From the NCBI GenBank assembly GCA_002255905.1, contig NKIN01000003.1:285925-349924 (forward strand): a DNA stretch of 64,000 bases. The letters run 5' to 3'. Within the stretch, counting starts at the first letter, position 1; every line of letters starts with the position of its first letter. This document shows, piece by piece, positions 18,566-27,466 of this stretch. The stretch is from Burkholderiales bacterium PBB1. Lineage in GTDB: Bacteria > Pseudomonadota > Gammaproteobacteria > Burkholderiales > Burkholderiaceae_C. The notes under the pieces are model-generated. The model searched no databases. It saw only the letters and a list, made by a program, of their open reading frames with translations, and was not told the DNA's origin. The position numbers and the translations under genes are program-made.

Positions 18566-18602
18566 CGTTGGCGTTGTCCGGCGTGCCAAGGTGCCCCACG
18601 GG

Positions 18603-21140
18603 TCAGCGTGTGGTCGTCAGCGCAGGCGCTGACAGGACACTGGCCTCGGTGGCCTGTCCCGCAGGTTGAACCAGGGCCGTCAGCCATGACACGTCGATCC
18701 ACTGCACCAGAACGGGTTCCTTGCCATGCTCGGTGTTGATCTGCATCGGCAGCAGTCCGCAGATCCAGGGCGCGAACGACTGGAAGCCGCGGGGCGATTC
18801 CTGCAACTGCCGGCGATCGATGTCGGTGACGGCCAGCAGGTCATCGACGCGCAGCCCCATCAGCGGCAGCTCGGAGCGCCGCGGACAGCGCAGCACCAGC
18901 ACCACGCCGTCCGCGGCACGTGGCTTGTAGAACACGCCGAACTGCTGGCGCGCACAAATCACGGGCACCATCTGGCGACCCGCAGGCGCACGGGCGTCCA
19001 CCAGGCCGAGCTTCGTGGGGTCGGGGTGGGGGGTGCGAACAATCTCGGACTTCGCCACCGCATCGACCAGCACCGACGCCGGCACAGCGTAGCGCATGGC
19101 GCCGACCTGAAACACCGCGACCTCCATCGCCTGCGTTCGATCGGCCACGGCCGTGTGGATCAAGGTCTGGTCCGACAGATTCGATCGCCGATGCTCGATC
19201 GCGCCGAGTCGCAGCGCCACCACCGCGCTCAGGCGGTTGTCGTAGCCATCGCTGGTCTTGAACTCCCGGTACCCGGTGGCCCGCACGCGGGCGCAGGCGT
19301 AGTGGGTGCCTTCGTGTTCGACGACGCCCAACCCACCAGGCACCTCGATCAGCGGTTGGTCGACGCCGGCAGGGCGTGTTGACGCGATCACCTTGCCCGA
19401 GTTCTCGACGAAGGCCGCAAAGCCGGTGCGATCGCCAAGGATGTCCTCGAGCATGTTCGCGAACTCCCGGGCCGCGTTGAACACGATGGCCATGCCCCCC
19501 AGCAGTTTGTTCCCGTCTTCGGCATCGCGCACCGCCGACAGGTAGACGTAGGTCGGTCCTTCGGCATGCGCCGAGGTGTCTTCGAAGGCGCTCACCGCGT
19601 ACTGCTGCGAGTTGTGCAGCGCCTGCGCCGCCGCGGCCCAGCGCGGATCGATCGCGCTGCCCACGAGCCCTGGTGCGTCGGTGGCGCGCGAGACGCCCCG
19701 GATCACGCCGCGGGTGTCGAACGCGATCAGGCGGGTGTACACGGTGTACAGCCCGTTCACATGGTCCAGCAGCGCGTTCAGCGCCCGGGTCTCTGACCCA
19801 TCGTCGGGCGCGCGCAAGGTTCGTTGCAAGGCGGGCGACAGCGCCCACCACCGGCAGTCGTTGGCGCGCTCGTAAAGGTTGCGGTCGATCAGGTCGGTGG
19901 CCAGGGTCGCCAGCTGTTCGGCACGCAGCTGCATGCGGTTGATCGAGGTGCCGTACAGGTCCTTGATGGCCATGTCGACCCGCGCCCGGGTGCGCATGCC
20001 GGCCACGCTGACCTGTGTCAGCACCGCCTTCAGCTGTGCCTGCTTGTCGCCCTGGTTGCCGGCCATCAGGCGACCATTCCAGACCGCAGTGCGCAGATCA
20101 CGGTTGATGCGCTGCGTCTCGCTCTCGATGGCAATCAGCTCCGGGCTGTCCAGCAGGACGTTGCCCGGGATGGGCGCTGCCCCATCGCGATGCCTGAACG
20201 CGGTCAGCAGCGACACCATCGCCTGAGCGCGCCAGGCCGGCCCGGGGTATCCCTGGTAGCCCGGGCTCGCGCAGACCACCGTCAGGTAATCCCGCCCGGC
20301 AAACGAGGTGCGCACCACCTGTCCGTTGGCCACTGGCCGCAGGGTGACGGCGGTGGGCACGTGGCCCTCGTCGTTGGTGGCAATCACGCGGCCGGACTCG
20401 TCGATCAGGACCAACGCCACTTCCGGAGGCGCTTGCCCGTCGCCACTGTGGAAGATGCGGTGCATCTCGTCGATGAATCTGAACCGCAGCACCAGAACAC
20501 CGACGTTCACACCGCCCTTCGCAGCAATGCGGTGGGCGTACAGCAGATCGGGCGTGTCGCCGCTGCCCAGGTCACTGGCGCGAAAGCGCTCGACATAGGC
20601 GGGTGCCTTCAGGGCCTCGGCAACGATGGTGTCGCTGCTGCGGGGCAATGTCGCCTCGGTGTCCATGCGCACCAGCACCTCGCCGGTCGGAGACAGCAGC
20701 ACGATGTCGTCGTACACGGTGTACTTGGCCTGGTAGTCGCGCAGCCGGTGCACCATCGCCGCCCGGTGTGTCTGTTGATGGTCAGCGTCGCCACTGCAGA
20801 ACTCCACCACCACGTCGTCGGTGGCGAGGAAGCCGACGTCGGCCGTCCGTTCGTACAGGTTGCGCACCAGGATGTCGATCGCGCACTGGGCCTGGGCCAT
20901 CAACTCGTCACCGAGCGCGGCCTTCTGCTCGTCGACCATCCTCGCGATCAGGCGCTGTTGCAACTCGTTGAATCGCTCGCGGGTCTGGATCAGCGTGGGC
21001 AGGATCGGCGCGACCTCGTCGGGGCAGCTGATCGTCGCGCTGGATTCGATCATCTGCCAGAGCATCCCGAGATCGCGAAGGTCACGTTCGCACGTCTGCA
21101 CACGGTGCATGTGGTTGACCAGATCATCATGTGCGGCCAT
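18603..21140 (-). CDS. Soluble tandem Cache-like sensor with C-terminal CheW domain
   Basis: An 845-residue protein without signal peptide or membrane segments. Two related sensor blocks are visible, each starting with the same kind of motif: NLYERTADVGFLATD (about residue 93) and NLYERANDCRWWALS (about 418). Each is followed by a Cache-type fold (YDDIVLLSPTGEVLVRMDTE and YTRLIAFDTRGVIRGVS). The last about 170 residues form a CheW-like domain (AVFQVGAMRYAVPASVLVDA). It lacks the methyl-accepting coiled coil, so it probably couples ligand sensing directly to a CheA complex. No other chemotaxis gene lies nearby. Confidence 0.8.
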   Translation of the reverse strand: MAAHDDLVNHMHRVQTCERDLRDLGMLWQMIESSATISCPDEVAPILPTLIQTRERFNELQQRLIARMVDEQKAALGDELMAQAQCAIDILVRNLYERTADVGFLATDDVVVEFCSGDADHQQTHRAAMVHRLRDYQAKYTVYDDIVLLSPTGEVLVRMDTEATLPRSSDTIVAEALKAPAYVERFRASDLGSGDTPDLLYAHRIAAKGGVNVGVLVLRFRFIDEMHRIFHSGDGQAPPEVALVLIDESGRVIATNDEGHVPTAVTLRPVANGQVVRTSFAGRDYLTVVCASPGYQGYPGPAWRAQAMVSLLTAFRHRDGAAPIPGNVLLDSPELIAIESETQRINRDLRTAVWNGRLMAGNQGDKQAQLKAVLTQVSVAGMRTRARVDMAIKDLYGTSINRMQLRAEQLATLATDLIDRNLYERANDCRWWALSPALQRTLRAPDDGSETRALNALLDHVNGLYTVYTRLIAFDTRGVIRGVSRATDAPGLVGSAIDPRWAAAAQALHNSQQYAVSAFEDTSAHAEGPTYVYLSAVRDAEDGNKLLGGMAIVFNAAREFANMLEDILGDRTGFAAFVENSGKVIASTRPAGVDQPLIEVPGGLGVVEHEGTHYACARVRATGYREFKTSDGYDNRLSAVVALRLGAIEHRRSNLSDQTLIHTAVADRTQAMEVAVFQVGAMRYAVPASVLVDAVAKSEIVRTPHPDPTKLGLVDARAPAGRQMVPVICARQQFGVFYKPRAADGVVLVLRCPRRSELPLMGLRVDDLLAVTDIDRRQLQESPRGFQSFAPWICGLLPMQINTEHGKEPVLVQWIDVSWLTALVQPAGQATEASVLSAPALTTTR

Positions 21141-21303
21141 CTCGGGTACTCCTGAACTCGAAGCCCCCAGTCTAGGAATGCTGCAACGCAGCGTAAGCGC
21201 GCATTTCAGGCAGGGTTACCCCGTATCTCTCGGCGATGACCCTGTAGAGGCCCTTCAGGTGGCAGCATGGCGTCGGTGGGCGGTGGCCCGGTGCCCGGCC
21301 ACC

Positions 21304-21309
21304 TACAAT
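21304..21309 (+). promoter_or_regulatory. Candidate -10 box upstream of argB
   Basis: TACAAT, 53 bases before the argB ATG. No clear -35 is seen. Confidence 0.3.
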
Positions 21310-21361
21310 TTTCCGTTGAGCCCATTCCGCTCCCCCTGCCTGTCCCACCGAAAGCCGACCG

Positions 21362-22297
21362 ATGAACCTTCCCCCGCCCGTCCCCGCCGCAGCCAGCGCC
21401 TCGCCGACGGTCGATCTGTCGCACATCGCCGCGCGCGACAAGGCCGAGATCCTGGCCCAGGCCCTGCCCTACATCCGCAAGTTCCACGGCAAGACCATCG
21501 TCATCAAGTACGGTGGCAACGCGATGACCGATCCGGCGCTGCAGCAGGATTTCGCTGAAGACGTGGTGCTGCTGAAGCTGGTGGGACTCAATCCGGTGGT
21601 GGTCCATGGCGGCGGGCCGCAGATCGAGGAGGCGCTGGCCAAGATCGGCAAGAAGGGCACCTTCATCCAGGGCATGCGGGTGACCGACGACGAAACGATG
21701 GAGGTCGTCGAATGGGTGCTGGCCGGGCAGGTGCAGCAAGACATCGTCGGCCTGATCAATGTGGCCGGCGGCAAGGCGGTCGGGCTCACCGGGCGCGATG
21801 GCGGGCTGATCCGCGCGCACAAGCTGCGCATGCAGGACCTGAAGGACCCGACCAAGGAGCACGATGTCGGTCAGGTCGGCGAGATCGAATCGATCGACCC
21901 CAGCGTGGTCAAGGCGCTGCAGGACGACCAGTTCATCCCGGTGATCTCGCCGCTGGGCTTCGGTGCCAACAACGAGAACTACAACATCAATGCCGACGTG
22001 GTCGCCGGCAAGCTGGCCGAGGTGCTGAAAGCCGAGAAGCTGATCATGCTGACCAACATCCCCGGCGTGCTGGACAAGAACGGGAAACTGCTGACCAACC
22101 TGACAGCCCGCGAGATCGACGAGCTGTTCGCCGACGGCACCATTTCCGGCGGCATGCTGCCCAAGATCGCCAGCGCGCTCGATGCCGCCAAGAATGGCGT
22201 CAACACCGTGCACATCATCGACGGCCGGGTGCCGCACGCAATGCTGCTGGAAGTGCTGACCGAGCAGGCCTACGGCACGATGATCCGCAGTCATTGA
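21362..22297 (+). CDS. argB: Acetylglutamate kinase
   Basis: A 311-residue amino-acid kinase catalysing the second step of arginine synthesis. Motifs are [11 protein letters not shown] (phosphate-binding Lys and GG), [40 protein letters not shown] and [12 protein letters not shown]. An N-terminal extension of about 20-25 residues ([15 protein letters not shown]) precedes the N-helix [20 protein letters not shown] found in arginine-sensitive hexameric forms, suggesting feedback inhibition by arginine. A second arginine-pathway gene, argJ, lies 22 kb away. Confidence 0.96.
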   Translation: MNLPPPVPAAASASPTVDLSHIAARDKAEILAQALPYIRKFHGKTIVIKYGGNAMTDPALQQDFAEDVVLLKLVGLNPVVVHGGGPQIEEALAKIGKKGTFIQGMRVTDDETMEVVEWVLAGQVQQDIVGLINVAGGKAVGLTGRDGGLIRAHKLRMQDLKDPTKEHDVGQVGEIESIDPSVVKALQDDQFIPVISPLGFGANNENYNINADVVAGKLAEVLKAEKLIMLTNIPGVLDKNGKLLTNLTAREIDELFADGTISGGMLPKIASALDAAKNGVNTVHIIDGRVPHAMLLEVLTEQAYGTMIRSH

Positions 22298-22311
22298 GCC
22301 CCCCAGGCTTG

Positions 22312-23025
22312 ATGGGGAAGCACCGAACCGACAGGGTCTGGTTGTTCGATCTGGACAACACACTGCACGACGCGTCTCACGCCTCGTTCGGCCCGACCAA
22401 CGAGGCGATGACGCAGTACATCGTCGATCACCTGGGACTGCCGCACGCCGAAGCGGGCTCGCTGCGTCAGCACTACTGGCTGCACTATGGCGCGACGATG
22501 CTGGGCCTGGTGCGCCACCATGGGGTGAAGGCCAGCCACTTCCTCAAGGCCACCCACCAACTGCCGGGCCTGGAAGCGCGCTTGCGCACCAGTGCCCACG
22601 ACCGTGCGGTGCTGCGCCGACTGCGCGGACGCAAGCTGATCCTCACCAACGCACCGCGTGCCTATGCCCTGCGGGTGCTGAACACGCTGCGACTGGCAAA
22701 GTGCTTCGATGGCGTGATCAGCATCGAGGACATGACGATGTTCGGCCACCACCGCCCCAAGCCCGATGCGCGGATGTTCCGCTACATTGCTGCGCGTTTG
22801 AAGGTGCCTGCGCACCGTTGCACCCTGGTCGAGGACACGCTCGAGCACCAGCGCGGGGCGCGCGGCGTCGGCATGCACACTGTCTGGATGCAGCGTTATC
22901 TGCCCTCGCGGCGGCGCCCCGACCGCCCCCTGGATGTGGGGGCGGCCGTCAGTGTTCACCCTTGCCATCGGCCGGCCTACGTGTGTGCCAGAATCAAATC
23001 GCTGCAGGGCTTGTTGATGCTGTAG
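22312..23025 (+). CDS. HAD-superfamily pyrimidine 5'-nucleotidase-like hydrolase
   Basis: A 237-residue haloacid dehalogenase-type phosphatase. Motif I is WLFDLDNTLHDASH (nucleophile Asp in FDLDNTL), motif II LILTNAP, motif III Lys in HHRPKPDARMF and motif IV LVEDTLEHQRGA. This matches the bacterial pyrimidine 5'-nucleotidase family usually encoded between argB and slmA in Burkholderiales. Its start is 14 bp after argB. The C-terminal about 30 residues after RRPDRPLD look poorly conserved. Confidence 0.9.
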   Translation: MGKHRTDRVWLFDLDNTLHDASHASFGPTNEAMTQYIVDHLGLPHAEAGSLRQHYWLHYGATMLGLVRHHGVKASHFLKATHQLPGLEARLRTSAHDRAVLRRLRGRKLILTNAPRAYALRVLNTLRLAKCFDGVISIEDMTMFGHHRPKPDARMFRYIAARLKVPAHRCTLVEDTLEHQRGARGVGMHTVWMQRYLPSRRRPDRPLDVGAAVSVHPCHRPAYVCARIKSLQGLLML

Positions 23026-23049
23026 CGCCCCTCCAGTGGTGCCCGTGCA

Positions 23050-23730
23050 ATGACGAATCGCCCCGACGACGACACCCTGGACAGCGACGGTGAGGCAGCC
23101 GGTGTGCTGGCCGCTGACCCGATCGAAGCAACTCCTGCAGACTCGGGTCGCAAGCGCCCCAAGCCCGGCGAACGCCGCGCGCAGATCCTGCAAACCCTGG
23201 CTGGCATGCTCGAACAACCAGGTGCCGAACGCGTCACCACCGCTGCGCTGGCTGCGCGCCTGGGCGTCAGCGAAGCAGCGCTGTACCGGCACTTCGCCAG
23301 CAAGGCGCAGATGTTCGAAGGGCTGATCGAATTCATCGAAAGCAGCGTCTTCACGCTGATCAACCAGATCACCGAGCGCGAGCCCTCCGGCCTGCAGCAG
23401 GCCTGCAAGGTGGTCACGCTTGTGCTGCAGTTCGGCGAAAAGAATCCGGGCATGACGCGCGTGATGGTCGGCGATGCGCTGGTGTTCGAGCACGACCGCC
23501 TGGGCGCCCGGATGAACCAGTTCTTCGATCGCATCGAGTCGCAGCTGCGCCAGAGCCTGCGCGTTGCAGGCGATGACGCCGGGTCGCTCACTGCCTCGGC
23601 CGATGCGAATGCGAGAGCGTCGGTCCTGACCGCGTTTGCCGTCGGACGCCTGCAGCGCTACGCCCGGTCGGGCTTCAAGCGTTTGCCGACCGAGCACCTG
23701 GAGGCGGCGCTCGGTCTGATCGCCGCTTGA
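23050..23730 (+). CDS. slmA: TetR-family nucleoid occlusion factor SlmA
   Basis: A 226-residue TetR-type DNA-binding protein. After a non-conserved acidic N-terminus (about 1-35), the helix-turn-helix region reads RRAQILQTLAGMLEQPG then VTTAALAARLGVSEAALYRHFASKAQMFEGLIEF split over residues 55-95, matching SlmA rather than generic repressors. SlmA binds chromosomal sites and blocks FtsZ ring assembly over DNA. Neighbours argB and the HAD gene match the usual betaproteobacterial slmA setting. Confidence 0.9.
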   Translation: MTNRPDDDTLDSDGEAAGVLAADPIEATPADSGRKRPKPGERRAQILQTLAGMLEQPGAERVTTAALAARLGVSEAALYRHFASKAQMFEGLIEFIESSVFTLINQITEREPSGLQQACKVVTLVLQFGEKNPGMTRVMVGDALVFEHDRLGARMNQFFDRIESQLRQSLRVAGDDAGSLTASADANARASVLTAFAVGRLQRYARSGFKRLPTEHLEAALGLIAA

Positions 23731-23761
23731 GTCCGGCGCTTGTTGCGCCGAGGCCTGCGAC

Positions 23762-24412
23762 ATGCTGACGATTGCGGTGGCGGGCGAGTCGCTGACGCTG
23801 CTGCCCGAAAAGGCTGTCTACCTCGCTGAACGCCAGTTGTTGCTGATCGCCGATGCGCACCTGGGCAAGGCGGTGTCGTTTCGTCGGCTGGGCGTGCCGG
23901 TGCCCCAAGGCAGCACCGCCGGCAACCTGGCCACCCTGAGTGCACTGATCGACCGGCTCGCGGTCAGGCACACCGTGTTCCTGGGTGACCTGCTGCATTC
24001 CGCCCACGCGCATTCAGCTGCCACGCAGGCGGCCCTGGCGCAGTGGCGTGAGCGCCACCGTGACCTGCAGCTGACGCTGGTGCGTGGCAACCACGATGAC
24101 CACGCCGGCGATCCGCCCTCGGCGCTCGGTATCGACGTTGTGGACGAGCCGCTGCGCCTCGGCCCTTGGGCGCTGTGTCACCACCCTCAGGCGCAACCCG
24201 AAGGGTACGTGCTGGCCGGCCACCTGCACCCCTGCGTGAGATTGCAAGGACGGGCCCGCGAGCGGCTGCGTCTGCCGTGCTTCTGGTTCGGTGACCAGGT
24301 CGGTGTGCTGCCGGCCTTTGGCGAGTTCACCGGCATGCATCCGATCGAGGCGCAGCCGCAGGATCGTGTGTATGCGCTGACCGGCGACGGGATGCTCGAA
24401 GTGCCCCGCTGA
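23762..24412 (+). CDS. pdeM: PdeM-type metallophosphoesterase
   Basis: A 216-residue calcineurin-like phosphoesterase. Metal-binding motifs in order are DAHLGK (31-36), LGDLLHSAH (about 77), RGNHDDHAG (about 105) and AGHLHPCV (about 157). The family is named ligase-associated DNA-damage-response endonuclease PdeM because homologues often sit with an ATP-dependent DNA ligase and Lhr helicase. Neither is adjacent here, so the functional assignment rests on motif similarity alone. Confidence 0.85.
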   Translation: MLTIAVAGESLTLLPEKAVYLAERQLLLIADAHLGKAVSFRRLGVPVPQGSTAGNLATLSALIDRLAVRHTVFLGDLLHSAHAHSAATQAALAQWRERHRDLQLTLVRGNHDDHAGDPPSALGIDVVDEPLRLGPWALCHHPQAQPEGYVLAGHLHPCVRLQGRARERLRLPCFWFGDQVGVLPAFGEFTGMHPIEAQPQDRVYALTGDGMLEVPR

Positions 24413-24439
24413 ACCGTGGCTCCTGGGAGTGGCTCTGGC

Positions 24440-24445
24440 TACACT
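24440..24445 (+). promoter_or_regulatory. Candidate -10 box upstream of the P-loop ATPase gene
   Basis: TACACT in the context GGCTACACTGCC, 39 bases before the ATG. The same hexamer precedes hisI, the DUF971 gene and epsD. No -35 was recognised. Confidence 0.3.
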
Positions 24446-24484
24446 GCCTGCCTTTCGCGCTCCCTGCCCCCCGGCACGTCGTCC

Positions 24485-25366
24485 ATGTCGAACCTTCCCG
24501 ACTCTCTGTTGCCGCTGATCTCCCGCGCCGAAGCGCTGTTGGTGAGGCTGGAAGCGGTGCTCCCGCATCCGCTGGCAGCCCCCGACTGGCATGCGTCGAT
24601 TGCCTACCGTTACCGGCGCCGCAGTGCCGGTGGCAGCGCACTGGAGCCGGTGCGGCATGTGGCGCAGATCAGTCTCGACGACCTGGTGGAAGTCGAGCCG
24701 CAGAAAGAGCGTCTGCTGCGCAACACCGAGCAGTTCGTGGCCGGCCGCGCTGCCAACAACGTGCTGCTGACGGGCGCGCGTGGCACCGGCAAGAGTTCGC
24801 TGATCAAGGCCTGCCTCAACGAGTTCGCCCCGCAGGGGCTGCGGCTGATCGAGGTCGACAAGGCCGATCTGGTCGACCTGCCCGACATCGTCGATCTGGT
24901 CGCCGAGCGGGCCGAGCGCTTCATCGTCTACTGCGACGACCTCAGCTTCGACGAGGGCGAGCCTGGGTACAAGGCGTTGAAATCTATCCTCGACGGTTCG
25001 GTGTCACAGGCCTCGGACAACGTGCTGATCTACGCGACCAGCAACCGCCGCCACTTGCTGCCCGAGACCATGGCCGAGAACCTGACCTACCAGCACCTGG
25101 AGAACGGCGAGGTGCATCCGGGCGAGGTGGTCGAAGAAAAGATATCGCTGAGCGAGCGCTTCGGTCTGTGGATCAGCTTCTACCCGTTCACGCAGGATGA
25201 ATACCTGGCCATCGTCGCGCAATGGCTGCGTGGTTTTGGCGTGAGCGAAACTGCGATCGAGGCGGCGCGGCCAGAAAGCCTGGTCTGGGCGCTGGAGCGC
25301 GGTTCGCGCTCTGGGCGCGTCGCATTCCAGTTCGCCAAGGACTACAGCGGGCGGCAGCCACGGTGA
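24485..25366 (+). CDS. DUF815 AAA-type P-loop ATPase
   Basis: A 293-residue ATPase of the DUF815 family. Walker A is LLTGARGTGKSSLIKA (GARGTGKS at 97-104), Walker B-like IVYCDDLSFDEGE follows near residue 145, and a sensor-type segment LIYATSNRRHLLPETM near 185. The cellular role is not known. I chose the ATG at 24485 (MSNLPDSLLPL); the frame is open upstream but over the preceding intergenic region. The stop overlaps the start of the NUDIX gene. Confidence 0.85.
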   Translation: MSNLPDSLLPLISRAEALLVRLEAVLPHPLAAPDWHASIAYRYRRRSAGGSALEPVRHVAQISLDDLVEVEPQKERLLRNTEQFVAGRAANNVLLTGARGTGKSSLIKACLNEFAPQGLRLIEVDKADLVDLPDIVDLVAERAERFIVYCDDLSFDEGEPGYKALKSILDGSVSQASDNVLIYATSNRRHLLPETMAENLTYQHLENGEVHPGEVVEEKISLSERFGLWISFYPFTQDEYLAIVAQWLRGFGVSETAIEAARPESLVWALERGSRSGRVAFQFAKDYSGRQPR

Positions 25367-25827
25367 GCGCCTCCGAGCGCACGCCCCTCGATACCGATCC
25401 CGTCGCACCGCGTCATCCGGTCGATGTCGCGGTCGGGGTCCTGATCGATGCCGAAGGTCGATTTCTGATGACCTCGCGCCCCGAGGGCAAGGTCTATGCG
25501 GGCTACTGGGAGTTTCCGGGAGGCAAGCTCGAATCAGGCGAGACCGTCGAGGCCGCATTGCGCCGTGAGCTGCACGAAGAACTCGGCATCGTGATCGGTG
25601 CGGTGCACCCTTGGCAGGTCGAACTGGTCGATTACCCGCACGCGCGGGTGCGGCTGCACTTCTGCAAGGTGTATGCGTGGCACGGGGATTTCGAGATGCG
25701 CGAGGCGCAAACGATGGCTTGGCAGACCCTGCCGGTCGAGGTGATGCCGGTGCTGCCGGGCACGATCCCGGTACTGCGCTGGTTTGCCGAGGAGCGGCGT
25801 CATGAGGGCCCGACCCACAGGGGTTGA
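25363..25827 (+). CDS. mutT: NUDIX hydrolase, MutT-like (8-oxo-dGTPase type)
   Basis: A 154-residue pyrophosphohydrolase. The full NUDIX box is present, from GGKLESGE to RELHEELGI. The layout VAVGVLIDAEGRFLMTSRPE followed by GYWEFPGGK matches MutT, which removes oxidised guanine nucleotides. The start is a GTG at 25363 overlapping the TGA of the upstream ATPase gene (GTGA); no ATG lies in frame between the upstream stop and the conserved region. Substrate specificity is inferred, not shown. Confidence 0.85.
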   Translation: MSASERTPLDTDPVAPRHPVDVAVGVLIDAEGRFLMTSRPEGKVYAGYWEFPGGKLESGETVEAALRRELHEELGIVIGAVHPWQVELVDYPHARVRLHFCKVYAWHGDFEMREAQTMAWQTLPVEVMPVLPGTIPVLRWFAEERRHEGPTHRG

Positions 25828-25842
25828 GACTGACGCGGTTGC

Positions 25843-25848
25843 TACACT
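25843..25848 (+). promoter_or_regulatory. Candidate -10 box directly before hisI
   Basis: TACACT lies only six bases before the hisI ATG, which would place the transcription start at or next to the start codon. No ribosome-binding sequence fits in the gap, which suggests a leaderless mRNA or translation from an upstream transcript. Confidence 0.35.
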
Positions 25849-25854
25849 GACCCG

Positions 25855-26244
25855 ATGAGCTGGATCGACGATGTGAAATGGGACCCGCAGGGGTTGGTGC
25901 CGGTGATCGCGCAGGAAGTCGGTACCAACGATGTCCTGATGTTCGCCTTCATGAACCGCGAGGCGCTGCAGCGCACCGCCGAGCTCGGTGAGGCGGTCTA
26001 CTGGAGTCGTTCTCGCGGCAGGCTGTGGCACAAGGGCGAGGAGTCTGGCCACATCCAGAAGGTGCACGAGCTGCGCATGGACTGCGACAACGATGTCGTG
26101 CTGATGAAGGTCGAGCAGTTGGGGCACACGCCTGGCATCGCTTGCCACACCGGCCGCCACTCTTGCTTTTTTCAGAAGTACCGCGATGGCGCGTGGCATG
26201 ACATCGAACCCGTTTTGAAAGACCCGGAGCACATTTACAAATGA
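25855..26244 (+). CDS. hisI: Phosphoribosyl-AMP cyclohydrolase
   Basis: A 129-residue zinc enzyme of histidine synthesis that opens the adenine ring of PR-AMP. The ligand segments are [14 protein letters not shown] and [15 protein letters not shown], and [20 protein letters not shown] holds substrate contacts. It is the monofunctional form; the pyrophosphohydrolase step is encoded by hisE, whose ATG overlaps its stop by 4 bp. The other his genes are not in the window, though they may lie nearby in related genomes. Confidence 0.96.
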   Translation: MSWIDDVKWDPQGLVPVIAQEVGTNDVLMFAFMNREALQRTAELGEAVYWSRSRGRLWHKGEESGHIQKVHELRMDCDNDVVLMKVEQLGHTPGIACHTGRHSCFFQKYRDGAWHDIEPVLKDPEHIYK

Positions 26245-26609
26245 GCGCCCCAGAGCCCATTGCCTTGTCGCAGGATGTGCTGGCCCGGCTGGCCGAGGTG
26301 ATCGAAACGCGCAAGGCAGGTGACCCCGACAAGAGCTACGTCGCCCGCCTGTTCCACAAGGGCACCGATGCGATCCTGAAAAAGATCGGCGAGGAGGCCA
26401 CCGAGGTCGTCATGGCCGCCAAGGACGGCGATCCGAAACAGGTGGTCTATGAGGTGGCCGACCTCTGGTTCCACTCGATGCTGGCGCTCAGTGCCTTTGG
26501 TTTGAGCCCGGCGGACGTTCTCACGGAACTGCAGCGCCGCGAAGGGCTCTCAGGATTGGAAGAGTTCGCGGCCCGCAAGGCGCGCGAGCGCGAAGCCAAC
26601 GGAACCTGA
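26241..26609 (+). CDS. hisE: Phosphoribosyl-ATP pyrophosphohydrolase
   Basis: A 122-residue all-alpha NTP pyrophosphohydrolase, second step of histidine synthesis. The MazG-like motif [18 protein letters not shown] and [18 protein letters not shown] carry the acidic metal-binding residues. It is translationally coupled to hisI through an ATGA overlap and ends 6 bp before the next gene. Confidence 0.96.
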   Translation: MSAPEPIALSQDVLARLAEVIETRKAGDPDKSYVARLFHKGTDAILKKIGEEATEVVMAAKDGDPKQVVYEVADLWFHSMLALSAFGLSPADVLTELQRREGLSGLEEFAARKAREREANGT

Positions 26610-26615
26610 GACCCC

Positions 26616-26996
26616 ATGGACGACGTGATCGACCTGCCCGAAGCCAACCCGTCGCTGAAGACGGTCGGCCACATCAGCTACCTGCTGCACACCATCGTGG
26701 CGGTCGGTGCGGTGCTGCCCGGCGTGCAGGCCAGTGTCGCTTTGCTGATCGTCGCGTTCGTGATCGACCTGGTGAAAAAGGACGATGCGGCCGGCACCTG
26801 GCAGGCGTCGCACTTCCGCTGGCGCATCCGCAGCGTGCTGTGGGCCGGTGGCCTCTACCTGCTCACCGCCCCGCTGTGGCTGATGTTGGTGCTGCCCGGC
26901 TGGATTGCCTGGGGGCTGGTATCGATCTGGTTTCTGTACCGCGTGGTGCGTGGCTGGATGAACCTGAACCGCAGTCAGCCGATGCCGCTGAGCTGA
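26616..26996 (+). CDS. Small integral membrane protein
   Basis: A 126-residue protein with three predicted hydrophobic segments: about 22-50 (ISYLLHTIVAVGAVLPG and VALLIVAFVIDLV), 75-90 (VLWAGGLYLLTAPLWLMLVL) and 92-110 (WIAWGLVSIWFLYRVVRG). It resembles DUF4870-like membrane proteins. Function unknown. It sits 6 bp after hisE and 6 bp before the HIT gene, a placement seen in related betaproteobacteria, so it belongs to the his-HIT transcript. Confidence 0.75.
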   Translation: MDDVIDLPEANPSLKTVGHISYLLHTIVAVGAVLPGVQASVALLIVAFVIDLVKKDDAAGTWQASHFRWRIRSVLWAGGLYLLTAPLWLMLVLPGWIAWGLVSIWFLYRVVRGWMNLNRSQPMPLS

Positions 26997-27002
26997 CGTG
27001 AT

Positions 27003-27380
27003 ATGTCGACGACACAAACAATGACCGACGCCAAGACACACGATGCGAACTGCATCTTTTGCAAGATCGTCGCAGGCCAGATCCCGAGTCGCAAGGCTTA
27101 CGAGGACGAAGACCTGCTGGTGTTTCACGACATCAACCCGTGGGCACCTGTGCATTTGCTGATCATTCCGAAGCAGCACATCGCAACGCATGCCGACGTG
27201 CAGCCCGAACACGAGCGTCTGCTCGGTCGGATGCTGCTGCTGGCACCGAAGCTCGCGCGAGAGCACGGTGCGACCAATGGATTTCGCAGCATCATCAACA
27301 CTGGCCGCGATGGCGGCCAAGAGGTCTATCACCTGCATCTGCATGTGATCGGTGGTCCCCGGCCCTGGAAACAAGGGTGA
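27003..27380 (+). CDS. HIT-family (HINT-type) nucleotide hydrolase/transferase
   Basis: A 125-residue histidine-triad protein. The N-terminal CIFCKIVAGQIPSRKAYEDE and the C-terminal triad HLHLHVIGG place it in the HINT branch, whose members hydrolyse adenosine phosphoramidates. The start ATG is at 27003. It lies between hisE's downstream membrane gene and tatA, as in many proteobacteria. Confidence 0.93.
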   Translation: MSTTQTMTDAKTHDANCIFCKIVAGQIPSRKAYEDEDLLVFHDINPWAPVHLLIIPKQHIATHADVQPEHERLLGRMLLLAPKLAREHGATNGFRSIINTGRDGGQEVYHLHLHVIGGPRPWKQG

Positions 27381-27432
27381 CGGCTGTCACGCGCCACGGG
27401 TATGTCAATGCGGATGGGTCAGTGGGCTGACC

Positions 27433-27438
27433 TAGAAT
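27433..27438 (+). promoter_or_regulatory. Candidate -10 box upstream of tatA
   Basis: TAGAAT, 28 bases before the tatA ATG, in the context CCTAGAATCC. A ribosome site GCAGGAG follows. No -35 was recognised. Confidence 0.3.
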
Positions 27439-27466
27439 CCGCCGTCCTTTCGCAGGAGAAACAAAA

